From positions 806,001 to 870,000 of the forward strand of contig JACEFZ010018156.1 in assembly GCA_014155875.1 (NCBI GenBank): 64,000 nucleotides of DNA. Reading direction: 5' to 3'. Below, piece after piece: positions 43,922 through 56,151 of this stretch. The DNA comes from Cepaea nemoralis. Taxonomy: Eukaryota > Mollusca > Gastropoda > Stylommatophora > Helicidae. Below the pieces are notes generated by a model that made no database searches, was not told where the DNA came from, and was given only the letters and a program-made list of their open reading frames with translations. Every line of letters starts with the position of its first letter. Positions within the stretch are counted from its first letter, which is position 1. A program made the translations under genes and the position numbers.

Positions 43922-44700
43922 ATGTGTTACCTTTGATAAATATGTTTGTAATGTTGATTTGTGTATTTCATAATATAGATATCTCCTTGTTAAGATCTTG
44001 GTAGCAAACTTTTGTGTATGCAGGATCAAATGGGAGATTGAAATCTAAATATTTTGGGCTGCTTGGGCGAAGTTTGTGCATTATTGCAAGACCTCTAACT
44101 TCTTGGGTAGTGAAATCTGTTTGTGGTAGTTGGAAATCGCCAAGGAGTCGGCTATAAAGAAGTCCTGGCAAAATTTATGGGGAAGAACCTGCCCCTGGCT
44201 TGACAGAGCTTGTTATTTTAGGAGGCATCTGGAGGAAATAGACCAGCCTGAGGTCGTGCTGAAATCTCTGGAGCATGACTTGATTTTCATGGCCTGAGAG
44301 TATACCATGTCCAGCTTACTCTATCTGGGTTGCCCGGTGAAAATGAGGGTGTTCAACTTATGCTGTGGCACTCTTACATATCCCATGTGAAAATAAGAAA
44401 GAAAATGAAGACCCCTAAATCAAAGTGTCTCTGGCCACCTGAGGAAGCTGTGATACACTAGTGACAAGGGCACATTGCAAGTATTGTGGGTGCACCCAGT
44501 CACAGTGTTGATGCATCCTCCACTTCAATGGATAACAGAAGGTGAGACCCAGTAGCTTGTCAAAAACATTTCAGACTCTGAATCTGATGGAGACTGGACT
44601 GCTGCTGGAAAACATTCCAGCCTGATACTTATGCTTTTGCCATTTGAAAATTGTGTACATATGTTTGTTTCATTGAAAATTATTTTCATTAAAATTTGCG
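43922..44700 (+). other. Probable FTSJ3 3' UTR
   Basis: Follows the stop codon. The first polyadenylation-like hexamer I note is ATTAAA at 44688-44693, but no AATAAA is seen before it, and the true end cannot be set from sequence alone. Confidence 0.4.
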
Positions 44701-44984
44701 TCTTGTCAAATTAATCCCTTTATTGTTGGATTTTGTTGAGGACTGTTTTTATATTGTTGTCCTAAGTATACCCAACTTGCTCAGAAAAACAGAAGAAATA
44801 ATTATTTCTAATCAATCATTATTCAAATCCCGGAACAACTAAATAATCAATTATTTCTAAGACAAGGTGTATACCCAAAAGCAACGTGAGTGAAACAAGT
44901 CCATGTATTTGGGAACTTTAATAACAACAAATGGAAGTTAGTGATGGAAGGCAGAATAGCCCAAGAATAAGCAACATTTCACAA

Positions 44985-45690
44985 GATAGTATTAGTTAGT
45001 CTTTCCTCTTGAGCCTAAGTCGGCACATAGGGCAGACGTCATGGCTCTCCATGTCTGGCGGTTCGCTGCTACCTGTTGTAGATCTTGGATGTTCACTTGG
45101 CCGTTGAATGAGCCTTCTCTGATGATGGTTCTACGCAGGGTCTCTCTTGGTCTTCCCTGTTTTCTTTTCCCTACTGGTGACTGTGGGCTTGGTCTGTCTT
45201 GCACATTCTGAGTACATGGCCGATGTAGTTCCAACGACGTTTTCTTATAAAATTGGATACATCTTGCTTAGTCTCTTGTCTTATTTGCACATTAGTTTTG
45301 AAATCTGTCCACTAGATGTTTAAGATTCTTCTAAGACATTTGTTCTCAAAATTGTCTAATTTTTTTATCTAAAGCTGCCGTTGATTTCCAACTCTCACAT
45401 ACATACATTAGCACTGGAATCACACAAGAATTGAAGATTTTAAGCTTCGTATGTTGGCTGAGTGACTTTGACTTCCAGATGTTTAACAGTTTATTGAAGG
45501 CACCAGATGCCAGTGAGATTCTAGATATTTCTGGTGTTGAGTCCCCTATAGATGTCATTTTGCTTCCTAGGTATGTGAAGCTGTTGACTTTTTCAAGAAC
45601 TTGGTTGCTTAATTTGGTGTCATCTGAACTGTTGGTAAGAGACCAATTTGTCCTGAAACATTTTGGAGATAGTATATTCTCTGCAATTTA
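44985..45690 (-). mobile_element. LINE C-terminal fragment
   Basis: The minus strand encodes SQHTKLKIFNSCVIPVLMYV with CESW, then GKRKQGRPRETLRRTI, WRAMTSALCADLGSRGKTN and stop. A frameshift and about 110 bp of decayed sequence lie between the two parts. Confidence 0.75.
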
Positions 45691-46130
45691 TCAACTGTGA
45701 CAGTCAAGGTGAGAACAAGAGTTCTTAAGAGCTATATGAGCCCATCCTGATGTATGGACAATTAGGCAAGGGAGGAATAGTGTGGAAGCTGTAGAGATGT
45801 GGTTTTATAGAAGAATAATAACACTGTGGATAGATATACAGAACACTGAAGGTATCTTGAAAGAAGTTAACTCTTAAAGAGAACTGGTTACTGGCATCAG
45901 AAGGAGATGGTATATATGCTTTGAGCACATTCAAAGCAGAAAGTTTTAGAATGTTATAGCAGGAAGGCTGGAGGACCAAGCGAGAATATGCTGGACAGTT
46001 TGACATGACGTAGAAGAACATCGGTATCAGAAATGACTGGCAGCACAAGAGACAGGGGGCTATGGGCAGGCATGATCACAAACGTCTCATGGCATGGACT
46101 ACCCACTTTGGTCACTCATGAAAACATCGT
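45691..46130 (+). mobile_element. RTE-like LINE relic
   Basis: Words VEMWFYRRIITLWIDIQNTE and RRRWYICFEHIQSRKF recall the thumb and C-terminal part of RTE reverse transcriptases. Several stops. Confidence 0.5.
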
Positions 46131-46639
46131 AGGAATGGGTTAAGATAATGTCTGCCTCAGCCCATGAAATAAGCTATTGTAAAGACTGCTGAAAGTAGCA
46201 TATGTTAAGGTGTTATATGAAGTTTAAATGTGGACAAAGCTACACCATTTTACAATATTTAAAAGGCCTACTTATGATTGAATGATAGTTGAGGAGAAAA
46301 TGTTAATGACAGATAAAACAACATAGCTAGAATGTGTGAATGTGGATTTAAGGGTAGGTCCAACGTGGAAGAATGTATGAGTGAAAAAATTTGTTACAAC
46401 CAGGACGCTGCTGAAACTATCAGCATCTACACCTTATGACATTTGCTACAAGAGACAGCGCATATGGGATTGTCCAGTGTGCTGTGATGTCGATTCTTAA
46501 ATCCATGAAATATTTAACTGATTGTTGTGTAACTTGCTGTGTAAACATCTTAATGGGGTGCATTTTTTCAAAATTACCATGCATCAAGAAAACAGGAACA
46601 ATTGTCACATCAAAGAAAAAGCACCAAAATGTACTGTAA

Positions 46640-49040
46640 CATTATAATATGAAAACGCTCAATCAAGTTAATAAATTTAAATACATAGGGGTAATCACAA
46701 CATCAGAAGAAAGATGCATTACAGAGATTAATAGTGGAATAAGTCAAGCAAAAGCTGCATTTCAGAAAGTGAAAGGTATCTTATGCAATAAGTCCGTACC
46801 ATTTAATGTCAGAAAGAGTGCTGAAATTTTATATAAAACCTGTTTTGCTGTGTAGAGTGAAATAACACATTAAAAAATTTGAAGCAACAGAAATGTGGTT
46901 TCTGAGACGAATGTTGCAAATCCTTTGGACTGACATGGTCACTAGCAACGATCAAGTCTAGAAGAGACTAATGATAGTAGCACATTATATACACTTATAA
47001 GAATGAGATAAACATGGCTTTTTTGTGTGTGTTATGTAATGAGAATAATCAATGTTATCTGTGACAAGATGGGAAATACCTTAACAGAGTCTAGACAAAT
47101 TCTAGAAAGATGGCAGAAGTACTGCAGTGGAATGTATCATATGAGTGACAGTGAGGATATGAATGAGATACATGAGCCAATGACAGCAGAGACAGAACCT
47201 GAACCCTCATTACCCCGGGAAGGTTAACCCGGTCAACAAATGCCCGCAGAAGTCGGATGTGTCGGCCTAACGGCGCAAGAACGCAGCTCTGCTGTAAACA
47301 GGCACAACGCAATCACATCCGAAAAAAAAACTCCGGATGAACGAAGAAGAAGAACCCTCATTAGATGAAATTGTATGGGCAATAAAGAACCTGAAGAATG
47401 GTAAATCACCTGGATGTGATGAGATACCAGCTGAACTAATTAAAGCGGGAGGAGAAGAAATACAAATCTATCACGCATTATGTAAAAAGATATGGAAATA
47501 TGGTATATCTTCATTCCAGTACCAAAAAGGGGCAACCTGAATTATGCACCAACTATAGAACTGTAGCCCTGATCTGTCATGCAAGTAAAATTCTACTAAA
47601 AATCATAATGGGAAGATTTCATAAGAAAATGGAAGAAGAAATTAATGTTCAAGCTGGATTTAGACAAGGAAGAGGGACAAGAGATCACATTCTCAACATA
47701 CATTTAATAGTAGAGAAGTGCAGAAAATTTAAAGTAAACCTATTTTCATGTTTTGTGGATTATTCAAAGGCATTTGACTGTACAACATCAGAAACTTTAG
47801 GAAATCATGAGGAATATGGGCTTTCCATCACATGTAATACAACTCTTAAGAATGCTCTATCTAGACCAACAAGCAGCGGTTAGAATAGATGGTGAGACAT
47901 CAGATAAGTTTGACATCAAGCAATGAGTCTGCCAGGGGTGTGTGCTGTCTACCTATTTGTTTAACCTGTACGCCGAAAATATAATGAAAAATGTAAGAGA
48001 TGATATAAACAGGGAGCTGTATGATGCCCTAAATACCGGTGGTCATGACATACCAGAGATTCGGTATGCTGATGATACAGTATTGCTTTCCACAACACAG
48101 AATGGTATAGAAAACCTAATAGCCTCAACCTAATTGAATAGTGAAAATCACAACTTACATCTTAGCATAGCAGAAACAAAGATAATGCATACAGATAAAA
48201 CTACTATGGAGAAAGAAATATATGTTAATGAGGAAAAATTGGTGGTGGTGGAAAATTTTGAATATCTTGGGTCATTGATTACCAACAACGGTGACACAAT
48301 AAAAGAAATTAAACGACGACTATCAATTGCTCTTCAAAAACTGAAACAACTGAATAAATTATGTAGTGGGACAGACAGAACTACAAAAATTAGATTTTTA
48401 AGAGCATGCATCTTTCCCATAGCAATATACGCCTGCGAGACCTGGACACTTACCAAACAAGTTGAACAGCGGATAGATGCCTTTGAATATAAATGTTATA
48501 GAGGAGTTCTAAGAATATCTTGGGTAAAGAAAAGAACAAATGCATCCATACTTCACGAGCTGAATATTGAAGAAGGTTGGCTATTAAAGATGATAAAACA
48601 AAGAAAATTGAAATATTTTGGTCACTTGAAACGTCACGAAAGTTTGGAGAGAACAGTAATGGAGGGGTATATGCCTGGGAAGAGAGAAAGGGGAAGACCA
48701 AAGAGAAGGTGGGTCCAGGATGTTGCGGATGATCTCCAGATGGGTGTATCAGACGCGGGACATCTTGCTTATGATCGAGAGGTTTTCCTGAAGGTTGTTA
48801 TGGGAGTGAGGTTCTGCAAAGGACATGCTACTGAATAAATGAATGAAAAGAGAGGCATTGGAAAACATTGTGATGACAAGAAAGATGTGTGAGAAGAGGA
48901 AGACTGAGAGAAATGATGCTGGATGGACTCAGATAGTGGCATGAAGAAATTTCGTCAGCAGAGTTGATCCAGAGCACCAGCGACTGAGATCTGTGAAGAG
49001 ACATGAAGGCCTACACCAGTTGGCAGGGCACATGATGAAC
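46640..49040 (+). mobile_element. RTE-like LINE copies, decayed (LINE-E)
   Basis: First a C-terminal scrap (46648-46990, NKFKYIGVITTSEERCITEI). Then a longer copy: SLDEIVWAIKNLKNGKSPGC, NYRTVALICHASKILLKIIM, QAGFRQGRGTRDHI, FVDYSKAFDC, YADDTVLL (catalytic YADD) and EYLGSLITNNGDTIKEIKRR, ending with GRPKRRWVQDVADDLQMG near 48838. A further tail lies to 49040. Frameshifts at about 47510 and 47880-47940 and a stop at 48131 break it. The GAA-tailed element at 47213-47351 is nested inside. Confidence 0.82.
47213..47351 (+). mobile_element. GAA-tailed short element, 139 bp, with 12-bp duplication
   Basis: Flanked by a perfect GAACCCTCATTA (47201-47212 and 47352-47363) inside LINE-E. The stem is CATCCG/CGGATG. 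Confidence 0.92.
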
Positions 49041-49139
49041 ATGCATTCAGTGTTGCTGACAAAAATAATCCCTTCATCTCACCCAACATCTTGTTTAGAA
49101 CGGATTGCACACTGTTTTCTAACTTTGCTCATTAACATA

Positions 49140-49692
49140 TCTGCAGGCATGTTTATTTCTTGTCCTGATCTTTAAGCCCCTCAGTATATCTGACATTTCT
49201 GTCTTATTGTTTCTTTTGTTTTCTTGAATTTTGTCTATAACTCCAATGTTGTAGTTTGTATGAACTTCACTGTCTTTTTAAGTTCACTCAGAGGTCCATA
49301 TAATTCTTCCACTGTTGTTTCTCCAGGCCAGAAGGTTTGCCAATTTATGTCATATTTTGGGCAGTCCTGGAGTATATGATCTGCTATCTATGGCACCAAT
49401 CCACATGTGCACATGGCTGATTCGTCAATCTTAACTTTTGTATACATGCGTAATTTATTGTGTCCTGTTCTCGGGTGCAGAATAATCATTTGTTCTGGTC
49501 TGTCCATAAGGTGATAGTCGTCTTGAGTAGGTATTGGTGGCTTTCTGATAGATTTCATCATTTTTTTATTTTGGTGGTATGTAACGGTACATCAGGCTGT
49601 TCTTCTTCTATTGCTCCTTCCTTAGCCAATCGATCAGCTCTCTCATTTCTGGGTACTCCACAGTGGGATGATATCCTCTGTATGGTGACCTT
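49140..49692 (-). mobile_element. I-group LINE 3' fragment (RNase H end), inverted
   Basis: The minus strand reads ISSHCGVPRNERADRLAKEG, then RTGHNKLRMYTKVKIDESAM with CTCG. This is the same C-terminal architecture as LINE-A but clearly diverged, so it is a related family. It abuts LINE-A copy 3 head to head at 49693. Confidence 0.75.
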
Positions 49693-51299
49693 ACGCTGTA
49701 GCCCAGCAGATAAGGACCTTACACTCTCAAACATGAAAATAACTGACACAAAATGCATTATTGTCGGAGACTTTAATAGCCGTTCAGAAAGATGGGGATA
49801 CCCAGATACTGACAGAAGAGGAGATAGACTCAAATCCTCATCTACTCAACAAAGCAGACGACACACCGAGCTTCTACTCCAGAAGATGGATTACCACTTC
49901 TACTCCAGACTTAGCTTTCTGCACAGGAGACATCCTCCACAAAATCGATCGTCATGTGCTTGATCAATTAGCAGGTAGTGACCACAGACCAATCAAGCTT
50001 GTAATGAATATGGAGTATGTTCCACAGGAGCAAAAGCCTTTGCCCCGTTGGAATTACAAACGAGCAGATTGGGACAGATTTGCCACACTAACAGACAAAT
50101 ACTGTGAAAACATAAATACACGATATGGCAACATGAAGCAAATGGTGGAAAGTCTAAACAGAGCAATATTACAGGCGGCCACTGAGTCTATTCCAAGAGG
50201 AGCGAGGAAAAATTACAAACCGTACTGGACTGAAGAACTACAAATTTTGGAGGACAAAGTTGAAGATGCCAGGAAGACCGCAGAGAGAGAGAACAAACAA
50301 CTGAAGCGAATATCTCTCTCAAAGCCATCTCAGCAAAATATAAAAGAACAGTAAATCAAACAAGAGATTGTTGGAGGGAAAAAACAGAAAACCTGAACTT
50401 TGACAGGGATGGAAACAAACTATGGAAACTAGTGAAAGCCATGAACAATGAAGGACCTAGAAACAAACAAATAACAATTAAACAAGGAAATGCATTGCTT
50501 ACAGGAAAAAAGGCTGCAAATGCACTCATGGAACACTATGCAAATGCAAACCACATTGATATTACAACCGATCAGAAGAAAGCAATCAAAGACAAACAGA
50601 TACATCATAGAAATACAGAGACAGCAGCAGAATATATGATGGCAAATCTAACAATGGAAGAAATGGAACAGGCAATGAATACCCTAAAAAAGAAGAAATC
50701 ACCAGGAAAGGATGGAATCAAATGAAATGCTAATAGGACTAGGCACCAAGGCAAAGAAGAAACTACTAGCAGTCCTAAATAACAGCTGAAAGAGAGGAAT
50801 AGTCCCACAGGCATGGAAGGAAGCTATACTAATACCAGTCCCAAAGAAAGGAAAAGACCTGGAAGAACCAAATGGCTATCGACCTATCAGTCTACTTAGC
50901 TGTGTAGGAAAATTAATGGAACGCATTATCAATGGCAGGCTAACATGGCATCTGGAAGAAAACCAACTCTTAACACCACACCAAGCAGTATTCAGAAAGT
51001 ACAGATCCACTGAAGATCAAATAACCTATATAGCTCAGGAAATAGAGGATGCCTTCCAAGAGAAAAAGCACACACTGGCAGTCTGGATAGATTTAGAAAA
51101 AGCATTTGATAAAGTATGGAAGGGAGGACTGAAAGTAAAACTGCTGTTGAGGCAAGGTGTCCCCCAAGGAGGAGTTCTTTCACCAACATTATTCCTAGCA
51201 TATATAAATGACATCACAGAAAATGTTCCAGCCAGAGTACACACATCCTCCTTTGCAGATGACCTAGCCATATGGACATCTGAAGAATATATTAGTACA

Positions 51300-52163
51300 T
51301 TCATTGGCACCTTTCCGTCTTGACAGACGATAGTTTGGTACATTGTGCTTCAAAAAGGCTTAATAACTACGATCCATGGCGGTGGCTGGTAAGGCCAATT
51401 CTTGCTGCAAATGTTTGCCCACAGTAGGTGCATGTGAAAACATGGTCATTTCCACCATTTTACGTCTCTAACGCTCTGTGTGTGCTTTATCTGCAATCAT
51501 TTTCTCCTTTGTCTTTATTCCATTTCTGATAGTTGCCCTCCATGCAACACGTTCAGCGGTGACTTGCTCCCAATGTGCATTATCAATGCCTGTATCAATC
51601 ATGTCCCGTTTACACACATCTTTGTATCGTAGTAGAGGCCGACCCCGAGATCTCCTACCCGTCTGTAATTCACCAAAAAAGATGTCCTTTGGTATTCTAC
51701 CATCATCCATCCTCCTAACGTTTCCTATCCATCTAAGTCTACGAAGACTGAGCATGGAATACACCGTCACACAACCTGATCTTTCCAATACTTCAGTATT
51801 TGTGATTTAGTCTTGCCACTTAATACCAAGTATTCTTCGCAGACACAGCATATGAAAGCTGTTTAAACGTTTCTCTTGGCGTGAGTAAGTTGTCCAGGTT
51901 TCACTGCCATAAAGAAGAGTACTAAGGACACAGGCTTGGTAGACAAGGACTTTTGTTTTGGCAATAAGCTTCCTGTTCTCCCAAGACTTTTTGCTAACAT
52001 GTTCATTGTTGTTGCTGCCTTGCCAACCCTGATGTTGATTTCCTGATCGAGGGATAATTTGCTATTTACCTCTGATCCTAGATATGTAAAATGGTATACT
52101 ATCTCCAGTTCGGCGTCGTCAATAAAGATTGATGGTACACCATGTGCACCTTGGTGACTAACC
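51300..52163 (-). mobile_element. LINE C-terminal fragment nested in LINE-A copy 3
   Basis: 864 bp flanked by a perfect 11-bp duplication ATATTAGTACA (51289-51299 and 52164-52174). The minus strand has IVYHFTYLGSEVNSKLSLDQ, then LSLRRLRWIGNVRRMDDGRI, RRSRGRPLLRYKDVCKRDM and WEQVTAERVAWRATI. LINE-A copies 1 and 4 show the uninterrupted site. Confidence 0.9.
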
Positions 52164-52644
52164 ATATTAGTACAGCTAACAGCAGAATACAGCAAGCCCT
52201 ATTAGTGCTAGAGGACTGGTCAAAATCATGGCTAGTGAAGATAAGTGAGGAGAAAACAACATGCACAGTGTTCTCCCTGTCAAATAAAACTCAGCAACCT
52301 AAGCTGGTATTGAATGGAAAAATATTGCGCCATGAAGAAAATCCAAACTATCTAGGAGTCACCTTTGATCGTCGCTTGACATGGAAAACACAGGTTGAGA
52401 AAAATCGAACAAGAGCAAGGCAGAGAATGGCAATCATGAAAAAGCTTGCTGGTACAACGGGGGGAGCAGATGAGAAAGTTCTCAAGAAGTTATATACTGG
52501 ACGGGTGAGGCCAGTACTGGAATATGGAATCGCAGCTTGGGCAACAGCAACAAATTCAAACTTTAACAAAATAAATAGAATCCAAAATCAAGGAATGCGA
52601 ATCATAACTGGAAGCCTGAAGACAACGCCTATTAATGAACTAGA

Positions 52645-52786
52645 GCCGGGAAGGTTAACCCGGTCAACAAATGCCCACAGTAGTCGGATGTGTCGGCCTA
52701 ACGGCGCAAGAACACAGCTCTGCTGTAAACAGGCACAACACAATCACATCCGGAAAAAAAAACTCCGGATGAACGCAGAAGAAGAA
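52645..52786 (+). mobile_element. GAA-tailed short element nested in LINE-A copy 3, 142 bp
   Basis: Flanked by GAACTAGA (52637-52644 and 52787-52794). Copies 1 and 4 read AATGAACTAGAAAAG at the same site, the empty target. This proves insertion as a unit and fixes both ends. Confidence 0.95.
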
Positions 52787-54179
52787 GAACTAGAAAAGAT
52801 CACTTGTTTACAACCAATGCAGGATAGAAGAGATAGCAGAGCCCAGCAACAAGCAGAAAAATTTAGAAGATTGACAGACCACCCTATGTATAAAAGGATT
52901 AATGGTTTTGGAAAGGGAAGACTGAAGCGTAGCAACTTTGTAGAAATTGCAAAACGAAAGATTAGTGCAGATCCTATATTTAACATATCAACAGTCAAAC
53001 CCATTTACAATGCACACAAGTTCCCAGCTTGGAGACAGCAGCAACTGCCTGAGATGATAGAAAACATTCCTGGTATTGAGAAAAAGAACTCAGCATGAAA
53101 CTGAAAGAAGAAAATAACCCTAAACTACATAAAAGAACATTACCCAAGCAGCAATTGGACCCATGCATATACAGATGGATCAGCCAAAAATTCAATAGAG
53201 AATGGAGGAGGAGGAATTCTCCTAAATTTAAAAAATGGAGTGAAAAAAACACATTCAGTGGCAACTGGAAAATTTTCAAGTAACTTCAAAGCGGAGGTAG
53301 AGGGTCTGAAAACTGCAGCAGAAATGCTCTTGATGGAGGAAAATAAAGAGAAGCAAATAGCTATCTTCACAGATGCAAAATCAGCTGTCTCAATACTGAA
53401 GAGCAATAACAGCACAGAACTAACTAACCTAAGAGCAGCACTCCATGGTCTATGCCAGAAATCCAAAAAAGTTGTAATACAGTGGATCCCATCACATTGC
53501 AGTATACCTGGAAATGAAGAGGCTGACAGACTGGCAAAAGAGGGCGGACAACTACCACAGCCTGACATAGACATAACCTATAATGAGGCAAAGAGGTTGA
53601 TAAAAAGCACCTATAGTGCCAAATGGGAATCAAGAGCATCCAGGCCACCAGAAGGATGATGCATATTACAAACTCGACCGAAGAGAACAAGTAGCAATCT
53701 TCAGACTCCGCACAGGACATAACAGGCTGAAACACCACTTGTTCAATAAACTAAAGATAGGAGATACCGATGAATGTAATTGTGGAACTGGTAAAATGAC
53801 AGCTAAACATTTGCTGCAAGAGTGCCCAATATATGCAGAACAGAGAAAGATATTTTGGCCCACGTCTGCTTCATTTGAGGACAAGCTCTATGGAGATATC
53901 AACAAGCTCAAGTTGACTACATCTTACTTTAACTACATTCAGGTTGACATCTAAAGGTGCATGAAGATGTATTTAGACTGCCACACTTCATACCACAGGT
54001 ATGTCGATTACAAAAGCGTCCCAGAGGCATGAAATGGAATATTGCCTGGATAGCAAATCCATTACGTGGAAAGTCTGAATCAAAAGCCCACTGGGTGGGC
54101 TTCATAAAAGAGGTGATTGTTCTTGAATCTCTACAAGCCATGGTGATTGTTCTTGAATCTCTACAAGCATCTTTCAAAT

Positions 54180-56101
54180 ATTAAAGTTGAATCCATTTAC
54201 CAGCTTAAAATTGTTCCTATCTACTTGAACGATGTATTGTGGCATTTCTTCTTGGAGATTCCCACAAGGTCAGACATCTACATATGCAAAATGCAGACAT
54301 GCCTGCTCATTTATTTTTGCTCATTTGCTAGTTACTGCAGCACAAACTCCAAGGACTCTTCTTCCATTTAAGCAAGGACAAAAGTTCTGTTTTCATGAGG
54401 ACCAATAAGACAAAGCAAACCACCTATTTGTCATTCTCTCACACTGAAAACAAAACTCCAAAACACATCAGTAGTCTGCACTTGAATATAGATTTAATTG
54501 AAAATGAAAAGCATGACCACTGGTGACATGTCACGTGTCCAAATGGTATGGAAGTTCTATCATATATTTTATTCACTGGGCATAAATTAAAAGTGATCAA
54601 ATACCAAAACTTATTTTGCACTATGAACTTACTATACAGCACCAATGTGCACTGAATCTGTTAATTGCCAAATACCTGGGATTTTCCAATGATACTATTA
54701 TTTTAAACAATACATTCCAATTTGGAAGAAAAAAAATGTTCATACTGTCTCACATTCCAAAGACCTTTGAAGGAATTAAATGTTATGAATGAACTTACTA
54801 CTGAATGATATACACAGCAAAAACAATAAATGGAAATAGAATGGTATGCAAGTGCAAATCTTTAAAGTGTAATCACTAGAAGCCAAATAATAATAAAAAA
54901 AAAAACCTGCTGTATTAAAAAAAAAATTGATATCCAGGTCAATATAAATTAAGATTAATGTATTTACCTTGGTACATGTGTCAAATGAACAGATTGTAAT
55001 ATATAAATGTCAAGAACAGAACAGCACACACACACACACAGTGGTATCCCCTTATACTATATGATGGCTGGTCTGGTGAGGCATACAGCAGCCAACCCTC
55101 CACCAGGGCAATGTGTCAGTTAATTCTACCTCACCCAAAGACATCTTTAGCTGTAAAACCCCACTAATGAACAAGACTACACAGAGTGAGTGAGTTGAAC
55201 CCTATGCTCCGTTGACAGACAACAGGCAGAAGAAGTATGAGTTTCCACACCAAGAAGCCAATATTGAGTTTTCCTCATGCTTATACTTGGGAGAACCATC
55301 AAAACAGGCTATGGTCCACAATATAAGGTATACTTGTATACAATATAACAGACAGGAAAATAACCAGTTCACTGTTTGAACATGGTAGTTTATAATTAGG
55401 ACTGAACATGTGGGAGGTGCAATCATTGACAAGAGATGGAGAGAAGATCGGCATAACACTGTTCTCACGGATATAAATCTGACAACAGTGGCAATGAATA
55501 CAATTAGAAGTTTCTGGCTGAAATAGTGTATCTGTTCCATCAATGGCATTGCCTGAACATTTGACAGCTATTTATACAAGTAAAGTAGCAAACATTCACA
55601 CACAAAATACCTTTCATATCAAGGGGGGGCACACATGGAGGAGGCCCGCGAGTATGTGACCAAACATATTCATACAAAATAGTTACTAAATAGGACTGAC
55701 ATTTGCAAATAATTTAGAAAGCAATAATTAAGAATAAAACACTTAAAAAATACACTCTTCAATTTTACTAATGCTTTTATTCCCTTAAATGTTAGTGGCT
55801 TTAGAGAAACTACAAATAGAAACACATACCAGATCAAACCACGACATACTAATGACACACTGAGATGATATAACAAATGACATACACTCGCAGCATAACG
55901 TACCGCCCTCTAGGTGGGAGCACTTTTATTTAAGAATGAGCAGTTTGCTAAATCTTGAAGAAAACAAAAACAAATTAATGTCACATCTCCTCACATATGA
56001 GCTGGGGACAAAGATCTTCAAATAGAGAGCAGTTTTGGTAAATAACTGACAAACTAAAAGTTCATATGTTCAAAATTGTAGTACACTAATCCAACACAGC
56101 C
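54180..56101 (-). other. Probable 14-3-3 3' UTR and downstream DNA
   Basis: AT-rich, with no repeat or ORF recognised apart from a short (CA)n at 55026-55040. On the minus strand, AATAAA-type hexamers occur (for example the complement of 55925-55930). Long 3' UTRs are usual for 14-3-3 genes, so part of this is likely transcribed, but its extent cannot be set. Confidence 0.4.
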
Positions 56102-56151
56102 TTATGATCCCTCTGCTTCGCAGTCCTGTGCAACTGTATCTGGTTCTCCAG
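56102..56151 (-). CDS. YWHAE: 14-3-3 epsilon last coding exon
   Basis: After the acceptor CCACAG it gives [16 protein letters not shown] and TAA, in phase with the previous exon. An acidic, poorly conserved end is normal for the family. The call depends on phase and acceptor, not on strong similarity. Confidence 0.72.

Larger units (their letters stand above)
49694..54110 (+). mobile_element. LINE-A copy 3, 5' truncated, with two nested insertions
   Basis: It begins inside the endonuclease (SPADKDLTLSNMKI) and runs to the 3' region, where it stops at CTTCATAAAAG without the GAA tail. Compared with copies 1 and 4 it has frameshifts (about 49830, 50290, 50720), a TGG-to-TGA stop near 50789, a deletion of about 105 bp at 51141 that removes part of the RT between the second and third catalytic blocks, and a frameshift near 53630. 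It is interrupted at 51300-52163 by another LINE and at 52645-52786 by a GAA-tailed element. After 54110 a 30-bp unit is doubled (54113-54172). Confidence 0.88.

Noticed and set aside
43616..44029. 137-codon minus-strand ORF opposite exon 17
   Set aside because: It is the shadow of the conserved FTSJ3 C-terminal exon, with no codon signal or similarity of its own.
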